This document shows positions 26,282 to 36,104 of a stretch of DNA of 64,000 nt, in pieces. Under the pieces are notes generated by a model. It did not search any database. It was not told where the DNA came from and was given only the letters and a program-made list of their open reading frames with translations. Positions within the stretch are counted from its first letter, which is position 1; the number at the start of each line of letters is the position of its first letter. The stretch is from positions 372,001-436,000 of the forward strand of contig NZ_JAAHIH010000003.1 in the NCBI RefSeq assembly GCF_010671925.1, in the 5' to 3' direction. The position numbers and the translations under genes are program-made. The DNA comes from Moorena sp. SIOASIH (GTDB lineage: Bacteria; Cyanobacteriota; Cyanobacteriia; Cyanobacteriales; Coleofasciculaceae).

Positions 26282-26898
26282 CAGCGCATCGCTATTCCCT
26301 ATTCCCTATTCGCTCTTCTCTATTCCCTGTTCCCTGTTCCCTGTTCCCTGTTCCCTAAAATCCAGAAATTGTGTACCTCATAGCTATGAGAATTGCTATA
26401 TAAATGAGATGTAAACCTAGGAGGTATTTTTTTATTGTCCAATAAAAATCCGTATCTATTGCCCCTCTTGCCTTTTGCCTTTTGCCTTTTGCCTTTTGCC
26501 CTTTGGAAGTATGTTCACAACTCAAATACAAACGCTATATCTGATTAAATGTGAAAGCTCTGCTTAATTTAAAATTTAATAAACCTTGAGTGATACTTCA
26601 TCAAAGCTTCGCCTATATTGGCCGGATGTCTAGTTAGGATTGTTGAGGTTGCAAATAGGATTATAACTACCTGATTGGTAATTTGGGTTGAGAGTGTAAT
26701 TAGTCAAACCCTTATTATCGAATGCTTGATGCTGTTGGCAAATTGTCACTATTAGTAGGTGGATGGCAGCCACCTACTAATAAGAATGTGCAGGATGCTA
26801 ACAGTAATCAACCGGATTTTAGACGACTGCTGAGACTAGTAGCCATTTGACCAGTGGCTACTGTTACAAACCAACACATTATAAAGGGGCATTTTAGC

Positions 26899-29800
26899 AT
26901 GTTTGATATCAAAGATGCAAGTTTTAACGATCTCGATAAGTCGTTGAACTTTGGGGAGACTGAGGTACACAAGGCTCTGGGAAGTAACTCCAAAACCTCT
27001 AGCACTATTGTCTTTATTGACTCAGGGGTTGATGATTATCAGAGTTTAGTTAATGGTACGGTACCGGAAGCTGAGGTCATTGTCCTGGACTCTACACAGG
27101 ATGGCGTTGAAGAAATTACCAAGGCTCTGCAACGACGCACTGATATTACTACTATTCACATCGTTTCTCACGGTTCACCGGGGTGTTTGTATTTAGGGAA
27201 TAGCCAGTTGAATCTAGACACTCTAAATCACTATGGTGGACAACTAAAGACCTGGATTGCTTCAACTTCTCTTACTCAGGAAGGCAAGTTCACTTCTATT
27301 CCTATCCTTCTCTACGGTTGCAATGTTGCTGCTGGGGATGCGGGTATTGAGTTTGTCGAAAAGCTACACTACCTAACTGGGGCGGAAATTGCTGCTTCTA
27401 CAAAGCCCACTGGTTCTGGGGCACTGGGAGGAGACTGGGAACTAGAAATCACGACCAGTAATGTTGAAGTCCCGTTGGCATTTCAGGCAGCAGCACGGGC
27501 AGCTTATGGCTCAGTTTTAGCTAAAGGACAGTGGATCGCCCAGGGACCGAGTCCGGCACAGAATGGGCAAGTTGAGAATGTTCAGCCTAATAATGAGGTG
27601 GCTGGGGCAATTCATACGGTGCTTGCTCACCCTGATGATGCAAATATCCTTTATATCGGAGCCGTAAATGGCGGAATTTGGAAAACAACAAATGCAACGG
27701 ACAGCAACCCTAACTGGACACCGCTAACGGATGACTTGTTAGGGAATTCCATTGGCGCAATGGAATTTGATCCGACTGATCCAACCAATCAAACGATTAT
27801 TGCTGGCATAGGTCATTTCAGTTCTTTCTTCCGACTTGGGGGACCTTTAACCGGTTTGTTAAAGACCACTGACGGAGGAGATACCTGGACTAAACTAGGA
27901 ACGGCTGATAATCTGGACAACGATCGTGACGGTATGGTTGATGAAGCCGATGAAACTCTGCTGTCAGGACGAAATATTTCAGGTGTGGCCTCTCGCGGGA
28001 ACATGCTCTTAGTCAGTGCTAATAATTTTGGTGGTGGTATTGGTGCAGGTGTCTACCTCAGTAACGACAATGGTGCAACCTGGGAATTCATATCCGGTAG
28101 CAATGGACTTGATGCCGGAGCTGCTTTTGATCTAGTGGGTGACCCAACTGATAAGCAGCGCTTCTATGTATCGGTTCAGGGCAACGGTATTTTTCGGTCA
28201 GATGATGGTGGAGCTAATTGGATTAACGTGTCTGATCAGGATGCGAATCTAGATAGAATCATCACTGGGGTAGGTAATAATAACACAGAGATGGCGGTCG
28301 CAAGCAATGGTCGCCTATACACTGCTGTTCTCACCAATGGGCAAGCCTCTTATATCGGATTTACAGACAATCCAACGGCAACCAACCCAACTTGGACTCA
28401 AATGGATCTGCCGGTTACCCAAGAGAGAAATGGCGACTTTGAAGGACTCAATCCCACAGAAAACCCTGGTGGACAGGGAGCTATCCACTTTTCAATTATT
28501 GCCGACCCGAATAATCCAAATGTGGTCTATGTAGGTGGAGATCGTCAAGACATCCCGTTTCCAAATGCCATAGGAGCTAATGATTTTTCTGGTCGTCTAT
28601 TTCGGGGAGACACAGATGAAAATCCCACAGACCCAGGCAATCCAGAAAATATCAACTCTCCCCAGTGGCAACCCTTAACTCACAGCCAAGGTAGCTTTAG
28701 TGGGGGCGGAACGGCAAACAACAGTTCACCACATGCTGATTCCCGCGAAATGACCTTCAATGCCAATGGCGACATCATTGAAGTGGATGATGGAGGAATC
28801 TACCGCCGCACCAATCCACAAGACAACACTGGGGATTGGTTTTCCCTCAATAGCAATTTGCAGGTGACTGAGATCCACGATATTGCTTACGATACTGTTT
28901 CCAACATTATCATCAGCGGAAACCAGGATACAGGAACAACACAACAAAATAACTCTGATTCAGTGGTCTGGAACAGCGTGTCTACAGCTGATGGTGGCGA
29001 TGTCGCAGTTTCGATTGATCCTAATAACGATCAGCAATCGGTGCGATACTCAAGCTTTCAATTTCTGCGTAGTTTCAGACGTCGGGTCTATGATGCAAAT
29101 AACAACCTAATCAGCGTGAATCGTCCTGCTCTCAATGGTTTCTTTTTTGATACACAATTTGTCACACCTGTAGTAGTCAATGAAGTTGATCCCAACCGTA
29201 TTGCTATTGGCGGATTCATTAACGTCTACGAATCGTTTGACCAGGGTGATAACGTCAGTATTGTGAACACGGCTGGCGGCGGTTTTGTGGGAGTCAACAG
29301 CCGGGTAGACGATGCAATTGCCTATGGTGGTCGTCGGAATGGGCAAGATAATCCAGACGTACTTTATGTCGGATCTCAATCTAGCATATTTGCCCGCACC
29401 ACATCAGGCGGGATATTAGCGAATACTAACTATTCTGGTGGATTCGTTCGAGACATCGTACTCGATAGGGACGACTGGATGACTGGCTTTGCTATTGATG
29501 ATGACCAGGTATTTCAAACCACCAATGCAAATAACTGGATCGATATCACGGGCAACCTGCAAGAATTCGCCACCAACTTAAATTTAGAGCCAGCGGATTT
29601 GAACTTGCGATCAATTGAGTTTATTTCCGGTTCTACGGTAGATGGGATCGTAGTTGGCAGCAATATAGGCATCTTTTCAGCAACTAGCAGCAGTAATTTC
29701 ACCGATTGGTTAAAGCTAGGAACCGATTTACCCAATGTTCCTGTTTGGGATCTTGACTACGATCCCAGGGATGACCTACTGGTAGCTGGCACTCTGGGGC

Positions 29801-30336
29801 GTGGCGCATGGACTCTCTCAGATGCGAGTTCTATACTTCTTGTGGGTATCACGGAAATTGGCACCTCAAACAATGATAATCTCACTGGTACTTCACGGAA
29901 CGACACCCTCAAGGGTCTTAACAGTCAAGATACCCTCCAAGGACTGGCTGGTGACGACCTCCTTGACGGCGGTGATGGTGACGATAACTTATTTGGAGAG
30001 GCTGGCAATGACACCCTCTTAGGCGGTCAAGGTCAAGATAAACTGTACGGTGGTAGCGGTGACGACCTTCTAAATGGTGGTCAAGGAGATAACATCCTGA
30101 CTGGTGGCACTGGAAAAGATACCTTTGTCTTGTCCACTGCAGGCAAGAACACCATTGTTGACTTTGAAGATGCTCTAGATTTGTTGCAATTAGAGGGAGG
30201 GTTGACCTTTGGGTCACTTTCTATCTTTGAACAAAATGGTGACACCTGGATCACAACTCAAAATAATCAACCGTTAGCTTTCTTGACTGGTGTGGACGTC
30301 AATCTGATTACGGCTGAGGATTTTGTTGTTGTGTAA
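26899..30336 (+). CDS. Giant exoprotein: DUF4347, BNR-type propeller, RTX repeats
   Basis: About 1145 residues from the ATG preceded by AAAGGGG; a GTG 45 bases upstream is also in frame. Residues about 35-205 are DUF4347: TIVFIDSGVDDYQSL, HIVSHGSPGCLYLG and LLYGCNVAAGDAG, with a His and Cys placed as in caspase/gingipain-like folds (inference). Then a long beta-propeller region with Asp-box-like units (KTTDGGDTWTKLG, SNDNGATWEFIS, SDDGGANWINVS). The last 170 residues hold RTX nonapeptides (GGDGDDNLFGEAGNDTLLGG, in part) that bind Ca2+ and mark type I secretion. There is no Sec signal, as expected. Likely a surface or secreted protein; the propeller's ligand or substrate is unknown. Confidence 0.9.
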   Translation: MFDIKDASFNDLDKSLNFGETEVHKALGSNSKTSSTIVFIDSGVDDYQSLVNGTVPEAEVIVLDSTQDGVEEITKALQRRTDITTIHIVSHGSPGCLYLGNSQLNLDTLNHYGGQLKTWIASTSLTQEGKFTSIPILLYGCNVAAGDAGIEFVEKLHYLTGAEIAASTKPTGSGALGGDWELEITTSNVEVPLAFQAAARAAYGSVLAKGQWIAQGPSPAQNGQVENVQPNNEVAGAIHTVLAHPDDANILYIGAVNGGIWKTTNATDSNPNWTPLTDDLLGNSIGAMEFDPTDPTNQTIIAGIGHFSSFFRLGGPLTGLLKTTDGGDTWTKLGTADNLDNDRDGMVDEADETLLSGRNISGVASRGNMLLVSANNFGGGIGAGVYLSNDNGATWEFISGSNGLDAGAAFDLVGDPTDKQRFYVSVQGNGIFRSDDGGANWINVSDQDANLDRIITGVGNNNTEMAVASNGRLYTAVLTNGQASYIGFTDNPTATNPTWTQMDLPVTQERNGDFEGLNPTENPGGQGAIHFSIIADPNNPNVVYVGGDRQDIPFPNAIGANDFSGRLFRGDTDENPTDPGNPENINSPQWQPLTHSQGSFSGGGTANNSSPHADSREMTFNANGDIIEVDDGGIYRRTNPQDNTGDWFSLNSNLQVTEIHDIAYDTVSNIIISGNQDTGTTQQNNSDSVVWNSVSTADGGDVAVSIDPNNDQQSVRYSSFQFLRSFRRRVYDANNNLISVNRPALNGFFFDTQFVTPVVVNEVDPNRIAIGGFINVYESFDQGDNVSIVNTAGGGFVGVNSRVDDAIAYGGRRNGQDNPDVLYVGSQSSIFARTTSGGILANTNYSGGFVRDIVLDRDDWMTGFAIDDDQVFQTTNANNWIDITGNLQEFATNLNLEPADLNLRSIEFISGSTVDGIVVGSNIGIFSATSSSNFTDWLKLGTDLPNVPVWDLDYDPRDDLLVAGTLGRGAWTLSDASSILLVGITEIGTSNNDNLTGTSRNDTLKGLNSQDTLQGLAGDDLLDGGDGDDNLFGEAGNDTLLGGQGQDKLYGGSGDDLLNGGQGDNILTGGTGKDTFVLSTAGKNTIVDFEDALDLLQLEGGLTFGSLSIFEQNGDTWITTQNNQPLAFLTGVDVNLITAEDFVVV

Positions 30337-30395
30337 TCTAGCTTAGAGGAGCAATCAGGGTGCATCTCATTAAAGCTGTTTGACCCGGTGGGTGG

Positions 30396-30420
30396 AACGG
30401 GCATCTTGCCCGTTACAATT
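30396..30420. terminator. Possible bidirectional terminator between convergent genes
   Basis: Eight-base stem AACGGGCA / TGCCCGTT with loop TCT, followed by ACAATTTT. It lies between convergent genes. The same GGGCAT-TGCCC core appears elsewhere (near 46030-46110), so it may also be an extragenic repeat. Confidence 0.45.
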
Positions 30421-30441
30421 TTCGGGCTGAATGCTGACATA

Positions 30442-31290
30442 TCAACCATGATCAAAAAAACTGCAAATACGCTCTTTACCAGAGTAAACATTAAACCGTT
30501 TTCCCCGCAGAAATCCGACTAGAGTAATCCCAAACTCTCTGGCTAGGGTTACCGCTAGACTGCTGGGAGCAGATACTGCGCAAACCATTGGTACCCTAGC
30601 CATGAGACATTTCTGTAAAATTTCAAAACTAGAGCGCCCACTTACCATCACAATGCGATCGCTTAAAGGCAGTTGATTAGTTAATAAGGCTGAACCCACC
30701 AATTTATCCACAGCATTGTGACGTCCTACATCCTCTTGTAAACAGAGTAACTCTCCTTGGGAATTAAACAACCCAGCAGCATGGATTCCCCCAGTTGTGG
30801 AAAACACTGATTGAGCCGAACGCAGCTGTTCCGAGAGGCTGTAAATCACCTCAGTGCTAACTTCCATAGCATCAGACATCACTGGACACCCTCGCAACCG
30901 TAGTGCCTCAAGACTAGCTTTTCCACAAATTCCACAGGCGCTGGTGGTAAAAAAGTGGCGTTCCAGGGGCTGCAAATCTGGAGTAAGTTCTTCCCTGAGA
31001 GCCACATTGACAATGTTATAGCGCTGCTCACCATCTCGATTAGAATCCACACAGTAGCTAATCCGTAGAATATCATCCCGATGCTTGACAATTCCTTCAC
31101 TATAGAGGAACCCTGCTGCTAGTTCAAAATCTGCCCCTGGGGTGCGCATCGTCACGGCAACGGTTTTCTGGGGAGAGGTCAGGCGAATTTCCAAGGGTTC
31201 TTCTGTGGCCAGTTGATCTAAACGCGATCGCACTTGGCTGTTTTCCACTACCCATACTTGGGATTTAGTTTTGCTGCGGTACTGATTCAT
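30442..31290 (-). CDS. fdhD: Formate dehydrogenase accessory sulfurtransferase FdhD
   Basis: About 282 residues. FdhD transfers sulfur from a cysteine desulfurase to the bis-MGD molybdenum cofactor of formate-dehydrogenase-type enzymes. Visible: the essential Cys pair in TSACGICGKASLEAL, GADFELAAGFLYSEGI, TGGIHAAGLF and LCLQEDVGRHNAVDKLVG. I choose the ATG at MNQYRSK; the longer in-frame start would translate an upstream repeat hairpin (ATAGCAGTTTTCAA ... GAACTGCTAT). It is divergent from an FdhF/YdeP-type oxidoreductase 580 bp away, its probable client. Confidence 0.92.
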   Translation of the reverse strand: MNQYRSKTKSQVWVVENSQVRSRLDQLATEEPLEIRLTSPQKTVAVTMRTPGADFELAAGFLYSEGIVKHRDDILRISYCVDSNRDGEQRYNIVNVALREELTPDLQPLERHFFTTSACGICGKASLEALRLRGCPVMSDAMEVSTEVIYSLSEQLRSAQSVFSTTGGIHAAGLFNSQGELLCLQEDVGRHNAVDKLVGSALLTNQLPLSDRIVMVSGRSSFEILQKCLMARVPMVCAVSAPSSLAVTLAREFGITLVGFLRGKRFNVYSGKERICSFFDHG

Positions 31291-31872
31291 AGTTGGTTGA
31301 TAGCAGTTTTCAATACCCAATTGAGAACTGCTATATGACCTTATCGGTAGTTTAATCATTTTGCTAATCCTATCTAATAGTATCTAATAGTGCTACAAAT
31401 TTTTTAGGCATAGGATACGTGCTTCCCAATCTTTTGTATAGCAGTCGAAGTAAAGCTTAAGAGTAAGCATTCAGATATAAGCCTTGGCCTTGGCCTTTGG
31501 GCCAGGCTACGCGAATGGCCAGGCTACGCGAATGGCTAAGCTACTTGAGGTGCTTTCAGCTAATCTCTGTTACGGAAAGCTGATGGGCTTTTACCCAGAC
31601 TTTAAATTCCAGACAATCTCGAACTATTAAATTACCCCGAAACAGGTTTATTTTCAGCATGATAGCTGACAGCTGACGGTTAATACATATTTATATTCGC
31701 TGTTGCCTGTTCCCTATTACCTGTTCCCTTTAACAAAAAAAACTATGTCCTAAACTCTATTTTTATTGCTCTAATTAGTAATAGATAAAAAATTAATATT
31801 CCGTAATATTTTGTCTGCTAAAGTTTATGGTAATGTGATCAAGTAACCAGATATTAACGTTACTCCAAACTC
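31291..31872. other. Divergent intergenic region with repeats
   Basis: Between fdhD and the molybdo-oxidoreductase gene. Contains a hairpin with arms related to ATAGCAGTTTTCAA (31305-31335), GGCC-rich mini-repeats with GGCTACGCGAATGGC in two copies (31490-31545) and CTGTTCCCT-type heptamers (31700-31730). Promoters for both genes should lie here; none is clear enough to mark. Confidence 0.6.
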
Positions 31873-34119
31873 ATGCTGCGTCAACCCAAAAAAAGCTGGA
31901 CTCCTTCCCACTGGGCAAACTGGAAACCATTCGGTATTGGTGAACAATACCCGAACAATTATTGGGAAGTCTTCAGAGCAGCTTGGGAAAACCGAGACGA
32001 GTTATCCTATGCTTGGGATATCCTAAATCAGGGAGTGTGCGACGGTTGCGCCCTTGGAACTACTGGTATGAAAGACTGGACTGTTGATGGGGTCCATGTC
32101 TGTAATGTCCGGCTGCGGTTGTTGCGGATGAATACCATGCCAGCATTTGACCCCCAAATCTTAGCAGATGTCTCCCAGCTTCAGAAGAAAAAAAGTATCC
32201 AACTGCGGGATTTGGGACGGCTTCCTTACCCCATGATGCGGCAACGAGGGCAGAAAGGATTCCGTCGAATTAGCTGGGATAAAGCACTTGAATTAATCAG
32301 CGATTCCCTACGGAATAGTTTCCCTTCACCCATCGATACCACCACTAACCGATTCAGCGTTTATCTAACCAGTAGAGGTACAGTAAATGAAACCTACTAC
32401 GCTGCCCAAAAAGCAGTGCGGGCAATCGGGACTAATAATATAGATAATGCTGCTCGCATCTGCCATTCTCCCAGTACCGCTGGACTTAAAGGCGGATTAG
32501 GGGTAGCAGCTACTACCTGTTCTTATAAAGATTGGATTGGCACAGATTTATTAGTATTCATTGGCTCTAACGTTGCCAACAATCAGCCAGTTACAGTTAA
32601 GTATCTCCACTGGGCTAAGAAGGCTGGTACCAAAATCGTGGTAATTAACACTTACCAAGAACCAGGTATGGAACGCTATTGGGTGCCTTCGATACCAGAA
32701 AGTGCCTTATTTGGTACTAAATTTGCCGAAGACTTCTTTTTAATCAATATGGGTGGGGATATGGCATTCCTCAATGGCACCCTTAAAGAAATGATTGCTA
32801 ACCATTGGGTAGACTTATCCTTCATCAAAAATCATACGACTAATTTTGAGCAATTAAAAGCAACCCTCGCTAACCAATCCTGGGAAGAACTAGAACAGCT
32901 TTCCGGTACTTCCCGTGAACATATGTATGCCTTTGCCAAGATGCTAGCTCAAGCTGATAAAGCTGTGTTTGTCTGGAGCATGGGTATTACCCAGCATCAG
33001 TGTGGGGAAGATAATGTGCGAGCCATCATTAACCTAGCCTTAGCCAAAGGGTTTGTTGGTCGAGAAGGCTGTGGGTTAATGCCGATTCGGGGTCACTCTG
33101 GGGTGCAAGGAGGAGCAGAAATGGGATGCTATGCCACGGTTTTTCCTGGTGGTAAGCCCATTACTCCAGAAAATGCTGCCAAGCTCAGCCAACAATGGCA
33201 GTTTGAGGTTCCCACCACCAAAGGATTAACAGCAGCGGAAATGATTGATGCTGCCCATTCAGGGGAGTTGGATATAGTATTTTCCGTCGGAGGCAATTTC
33301 CTGGAAGTGTTGCCAGAACCGGATTATATCAAAGAGGCACTACAGCGAATCCCTCTGAGAGTCCATATGGATATTGTCCTCTCCAGTCAAATGTTAGTAG
33401 AACCTGGAGAAACCGTAGTCTTGTTACCAGCCACGACTCGCTACGAAATCCCAGGGGGAGTAACTGAAACCAGTACCGAGAGACGGGTGATTTTCAGTCC
33501 AGAAATTCCTGGCCCTCGGATTGGGGAAGCCCGTCCGGAGTGGGAAGTCTTTATGGAACTAGCAAGGCGAGTCCGTCCGGATTTGGCAGATAAATTACAT
33601 TTTGATAGCACAGCGGCGATTCGGGCAGAAATTGCCCAGGTTATCCCCCAGTATGCTGGTATCCAACATCTGAAGGAAGCCGGTGATCAGTTCCAGTATG
33701 GCGGTTCCCATCTTTGCTTTGGCTGGAATTTCCCCACACCGGATGGGTTAGCCCATTTTTCCTCCTTATCTCCACCGAAGCTAGAACTGCCAGAAGGTCA
33801 TTTCCTAGTAGCCACCAGACGAGGTAAACAATTTAACAGCATGGTGCAAGAACAGAAAGATGCCATTACTGGGGCAAAGCGAAAGGCCGTGCTGATGAGT
33901 CGGGTGGATGCTAAAAAACTGGGATTAAACCATGGCGATGCCGTAATTCTGAGGAATCAACAGGGTCAATTCCAAGGACACATCCATATCGCACCGATTA
34001 CACCAGGAAATTTACAGGTACATTGGCCTGAGGGAAATGTGCTATTGGATAAAGGTAAGCGATCGCCTGAAGTAGATATTCCAGACTACAATGCTTTGGT
34101 TCGACTGGAGAAGATTTAA
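31873..34119 (+). CDS. FdhF/YdeP-family molybdopterin oxidoreductase
   Basis: 748 residues, normal for the family. The bis-MGD enzyme has an N-terminal Fe-S-type cysteine set (GVCDGCALGTTG, Cys56 and Cys59, and Cys77). The likely active-site residue is Cys in ARICHSPSTAGLKGG (about residue 197), the place of selenocysteine or cysteine in formate dehydrogenases. Molybdopterin contacts follow in FIGSNVANNQPV, GITQHQCGEDNV and GCGLMPIRGHSGVQGG. The C-terminal dinucleotide-binding domain holds ATRRGKQFNSMVQ. No electron-transfer subunit is adjacent. YdeP-type members are linked to acid tolerance in enterobacteria, but the substrate is generally unknown. Divergent fdhD probably supplies cofactor sulfuration. 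Confidence 0.9.
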   Translation: MLRQPKKSWTPSHWANWKPFGIGEQYPNNYWEVFRAAWENRDELSYAWDILNQGVCDGCALGTTGMKDWTVDGVHVCNVRLRLLRMNTMPAFDPQILADVSQLQKKKSIQLRDLGRLPYPMMRQRGQKGFRRISWDKALELISDSLRNSFPSPIDTTTNRFSVYLTSRGTVNETYYAAQKAVRAIGTNNIDNAARICHSPSTAGLKGGLGVAATTCSYKDWIGTDLLVFIGSNVANNQPVTVKYLHWAKKAGTKIVVINTYQEPGMERYWVPSIPESALFGTKFAEDFFLINMGGDMAFLNGTLKEMIANHWVDLSFIKNHTTNFEQLKATLANQSWEELEQLSGTSREHMYAFAKMLAQADKAVFVWSMGITQHQCGEDNVRAIINLALAKGFVGREGCGLMPIRGHSGVQGGAEMGCYATVFPGGKPITPENAAKLSQQWQFEVPTTKGLTAAEMIDAAHSGELDIVFSVGGNFLEVLPEPDYIKEALQRIPLRVHMDIVLSSQMLVEPGETVVLLPATTRYEIPGGVTETSTERRVIFSPEIPGPRIGEARPEWEVFMELARRVRPDLADKLHFDSTAAIRAEIAQVIPQYAGIQHLKEAGDQFQYGGSHLCFGWNFPTPDGLAHFSSLSPPKLELPEGHFLVATRRGKQFNSMVQEQKDAITGAKRKAVLMSRVDAKKLGLNHGDAVILRNQQGQFQGHIHIAPITPGNLQVHWPEGNVLLDKGKRSPEVDIPDYNALVRLEKI

Positions 34120-34142
34120 GGAGATAGTATCGAGGTAAGCAT

Positions 34143-34421
34143 ACAGCCGTCAGCTGTCAGCCGTCAGCTGAATGCTTAGTAATTAGTAATTGGTAAGTTA
34201 CAAGTTATCAAGTTACAAGTTATCAAGTTACAAGTTTCAAGTTACAAGTTTCACGTTATCAAGTGAAACTTGATCAAGTTTCAAGTTACAAGTTTCACGT
34301 TACAAGTTTGAATAGGGATCCGTGTAGGAATTGTAATAATTGTTGTTCCCTACTCCCTACTCCCTACTCCCTACTCCCTACTCCCTACTCCCTACTCCCT
34401 ACTCCCTACTCCCTGTTCCCT
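34143..34421. repeat. CAGCTGT, CAAGTTA/CAAGTTT and CTCCCTA heptamer arrays
   Basis: Three different 7-mer arrays in succession: CAGCCGT/CAGCTGT (34144-34170), CAAGTTA with CAAGTTT and related variants (34196-34310) and CTACTCC (34346-34420). No gene is supported. Confidence 0.88.
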
Positions 34422-34452
34422 TTGCTATATAAGTAGTCAACCGGAAATGATA

Positions 34453-34746
34453 TTAGTCAGCAACATATCGCCATCCTTGAGGTTCATATTCCCGTTGAAT
34501 TCGCACCATCCAGCTACCTTGGGGAAGCTCAATTCGCTGATGCTCTTCGTGAGTTAAGGTTGCTGTTTCTGAGAGAACTTGTAAATAAAGGATGCCATTT
34601 TTTTCGTATAACTGAGCAACACCGTCACTGATGCGATGAGAATGTCCAGTTACTTCCCCTTCTGCTAGGGTTAGGTGAGGTAACTGTTGTCCATTGATTT
34701 GCTCTACAGGAAGTAAAATAACGTCCCCTTGTCGAATAGGTTGCAT
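34453..34746 (-). CDS. Conserved hypothetical protein, 97 residues
   Basis: Compact beta-rich small protein: MQPIRQGDVILLPVEQI, LAEGEVTGHSHRI, LYLQVLSETATLTHEEH and IQREYEPQGWRYVAD. The two histidine clusters (GHSHRI and THEEH) could form a metal site in a small cupin-like or jelly-roll fold; that is inference. The frame is free of repeats and stands alone between arrays. I do not know a function, and no partner is nearby. Confidence 0.75.
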   Translation of the reverse strand: MQPIRQGDVILLPVEQINGQQLPHLTLAEGEVTGHSHRISDGVAQLYEKNGILYLQVLSETATLTHEEHQRIELPQGSWMVRIQREYEPQGWRYVAD

Positions 34747-34859
34747 AGGTTCTTTTTTGATTAGTTGTGAGTTTGATTAGTTGTTAGTTTGATTAATTGT
34801 TATCTAGTTATCGATTTAGTTGGGAAAGGTCATATATCATGTCGGGATAATTACCCTTA

Positions 34860-35690
34860 ATAAAAATCTCCCCCATCTCCCTATCTCCCCATCTCCCCAT
34901 CTCCCTATCTCCCCAGACTTCCCACACTTCCCACCCTCCCTCTAATTATGGGTATTCAAGCTGACTGGATAATAAGGGTTCTTTTTCCCCTTACTATAGC
35001 ATTTCTCCTAGTAATGATGCACAGTCAATTGGCTTATGCCTACTCCCTATTGCCTACTACCTATTGCCTACTACCTAGGACAAAGTACTTGATAAGTATG
35101 AAAAATTATAGGTTTTATAAACGAGTTGTGAACATTCAGAAACCCAAAATCCTTGTGAGTACGGGTATCCTGCCCCCGTGAAATTTCACAACCTATTTAG
35201 AATTGCTATAGACAATCAAAGCTCAAAAGTGGTCAATTAACGATTAACAATTAACCTAAGCATTCAGCGGTCAGCCGTTGGCCGTTGGCCGTTGGCCGTT
35301 GGCCACGCTATGGGCATAAACTTTTCCCGTAGCGTGGCCACAAGCCTTTAGCTGATAGGTAAGCATTCAGCCGTGAGCCGTGAGCCGTCAGCCTTCAGCC
35401 TTCAGCCTTCAGCCTTCAGCCGTCAGCCTTCAGCCGTCAGCCGTCAGCCGTCAGCCTTCAGCCTTCAGCCTTCAGCCTTCAGCCTTCAGCCTTCAGCCTT
35501 CAGCTGTTGACTGATAGCTGATAACTGATAGCTGATAACTGATAGCTGATAGCTGATAGCTGATAACTGATAGCTGATAACTGATAGCTGATAACTGATA
35601 GCTGATAACTGATAGCTGAATACTTACGCTGATAGCACCTCAAGTAGCACCATCTGTAGCGCATTAGCTGATAGCTGAATGCTTACCAAT
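34860..35690. repeat. Long intergenic repeat block (8-mers, CTTCAGC and GCTGATA heptamers, mini-repeats)
   Basis: CTCCCTAT 8-mers (34866-34915), a TATAGCA-type element remnant, GCCGTTG and GGCCAC mini-repeat pieces (35270-35340), CTTCAGC/CGTCAGC heptamers (35385-35510) and GCTGATA/ACTGATA heptamers (35512-35620). A 77-codon frame at 34948-35181 covers part of it and is not credible. Confidence 0.88.
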
Positions 35691-35804
35691 TAACGATTAA
35701 CAAACCGCTATATAATTAACTTTTGTAAATTGTTTTAATTAAACTTGATATAACTTAATAAGTTGTTACAATTTTAGGTATTTATAGTCTATAATAGAAC
35801 TAAT

Positions 35805-35963
35805 ATGACACGCCAGCAATTGAAATCGAACCTGCCAACAAAAATTTGCCCTGTTTGTCAACGTTCCTTTACATGGCGCAAAAAATGGCAAGATTGTTGG
35901 GAGGAAGTCAAATATTGCTCAGAGCGCTGTCGCAGACGGAAATCTGGCGTGAAGCAGAGATGA
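35805..35963 (+). CDS. DUF2256 zinc-ribbon-like protein
   Basis: 52-residue gene. The sequence has the DUF2256 pattern: [19 protein letters not shown], then [15 protein letters not shown]. Four cysteines (Cys15, Cys18, Cys38, Cys42) form a CxxC...CxxxC site that should bind zinc. Length is typical of the family, which is common in cyanobacteria and proteobacteria and is sometimes found next to cryptochrome/photolyase genes; none is adjacent here. A TATAAT box 9 bp before the ATG could be a -10 element of a leader-poor transcript, though no good -35 goes with it. Function unknown. Confidence 0.85.
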   Translation: MTRQQLKSNLPTKICPVCQRSFTWRKKWQDCWEEVKYCSERCRRRKSGVKQR

Positions 35964-36104
35964 GGTATCAAGGATAACCAGGGCTAGTTCCAAAGGTTTC
36001 TTCAGTGAAGTTTTCGTGTTTTGTATATTTTCATACTTGACATATCAGAGTCTCATAATTCACACTATGTGTTTTAATCCTTAATATTTTCTTCAGTATT
36101 GTGT

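Noticed and set aside
34948..35181. 77-codon plus-strand ORF
   Set aside because: A short hydrophobic start followed by repeat-encoded residues (LLPTTYCLLPRTK); no conserved segment.
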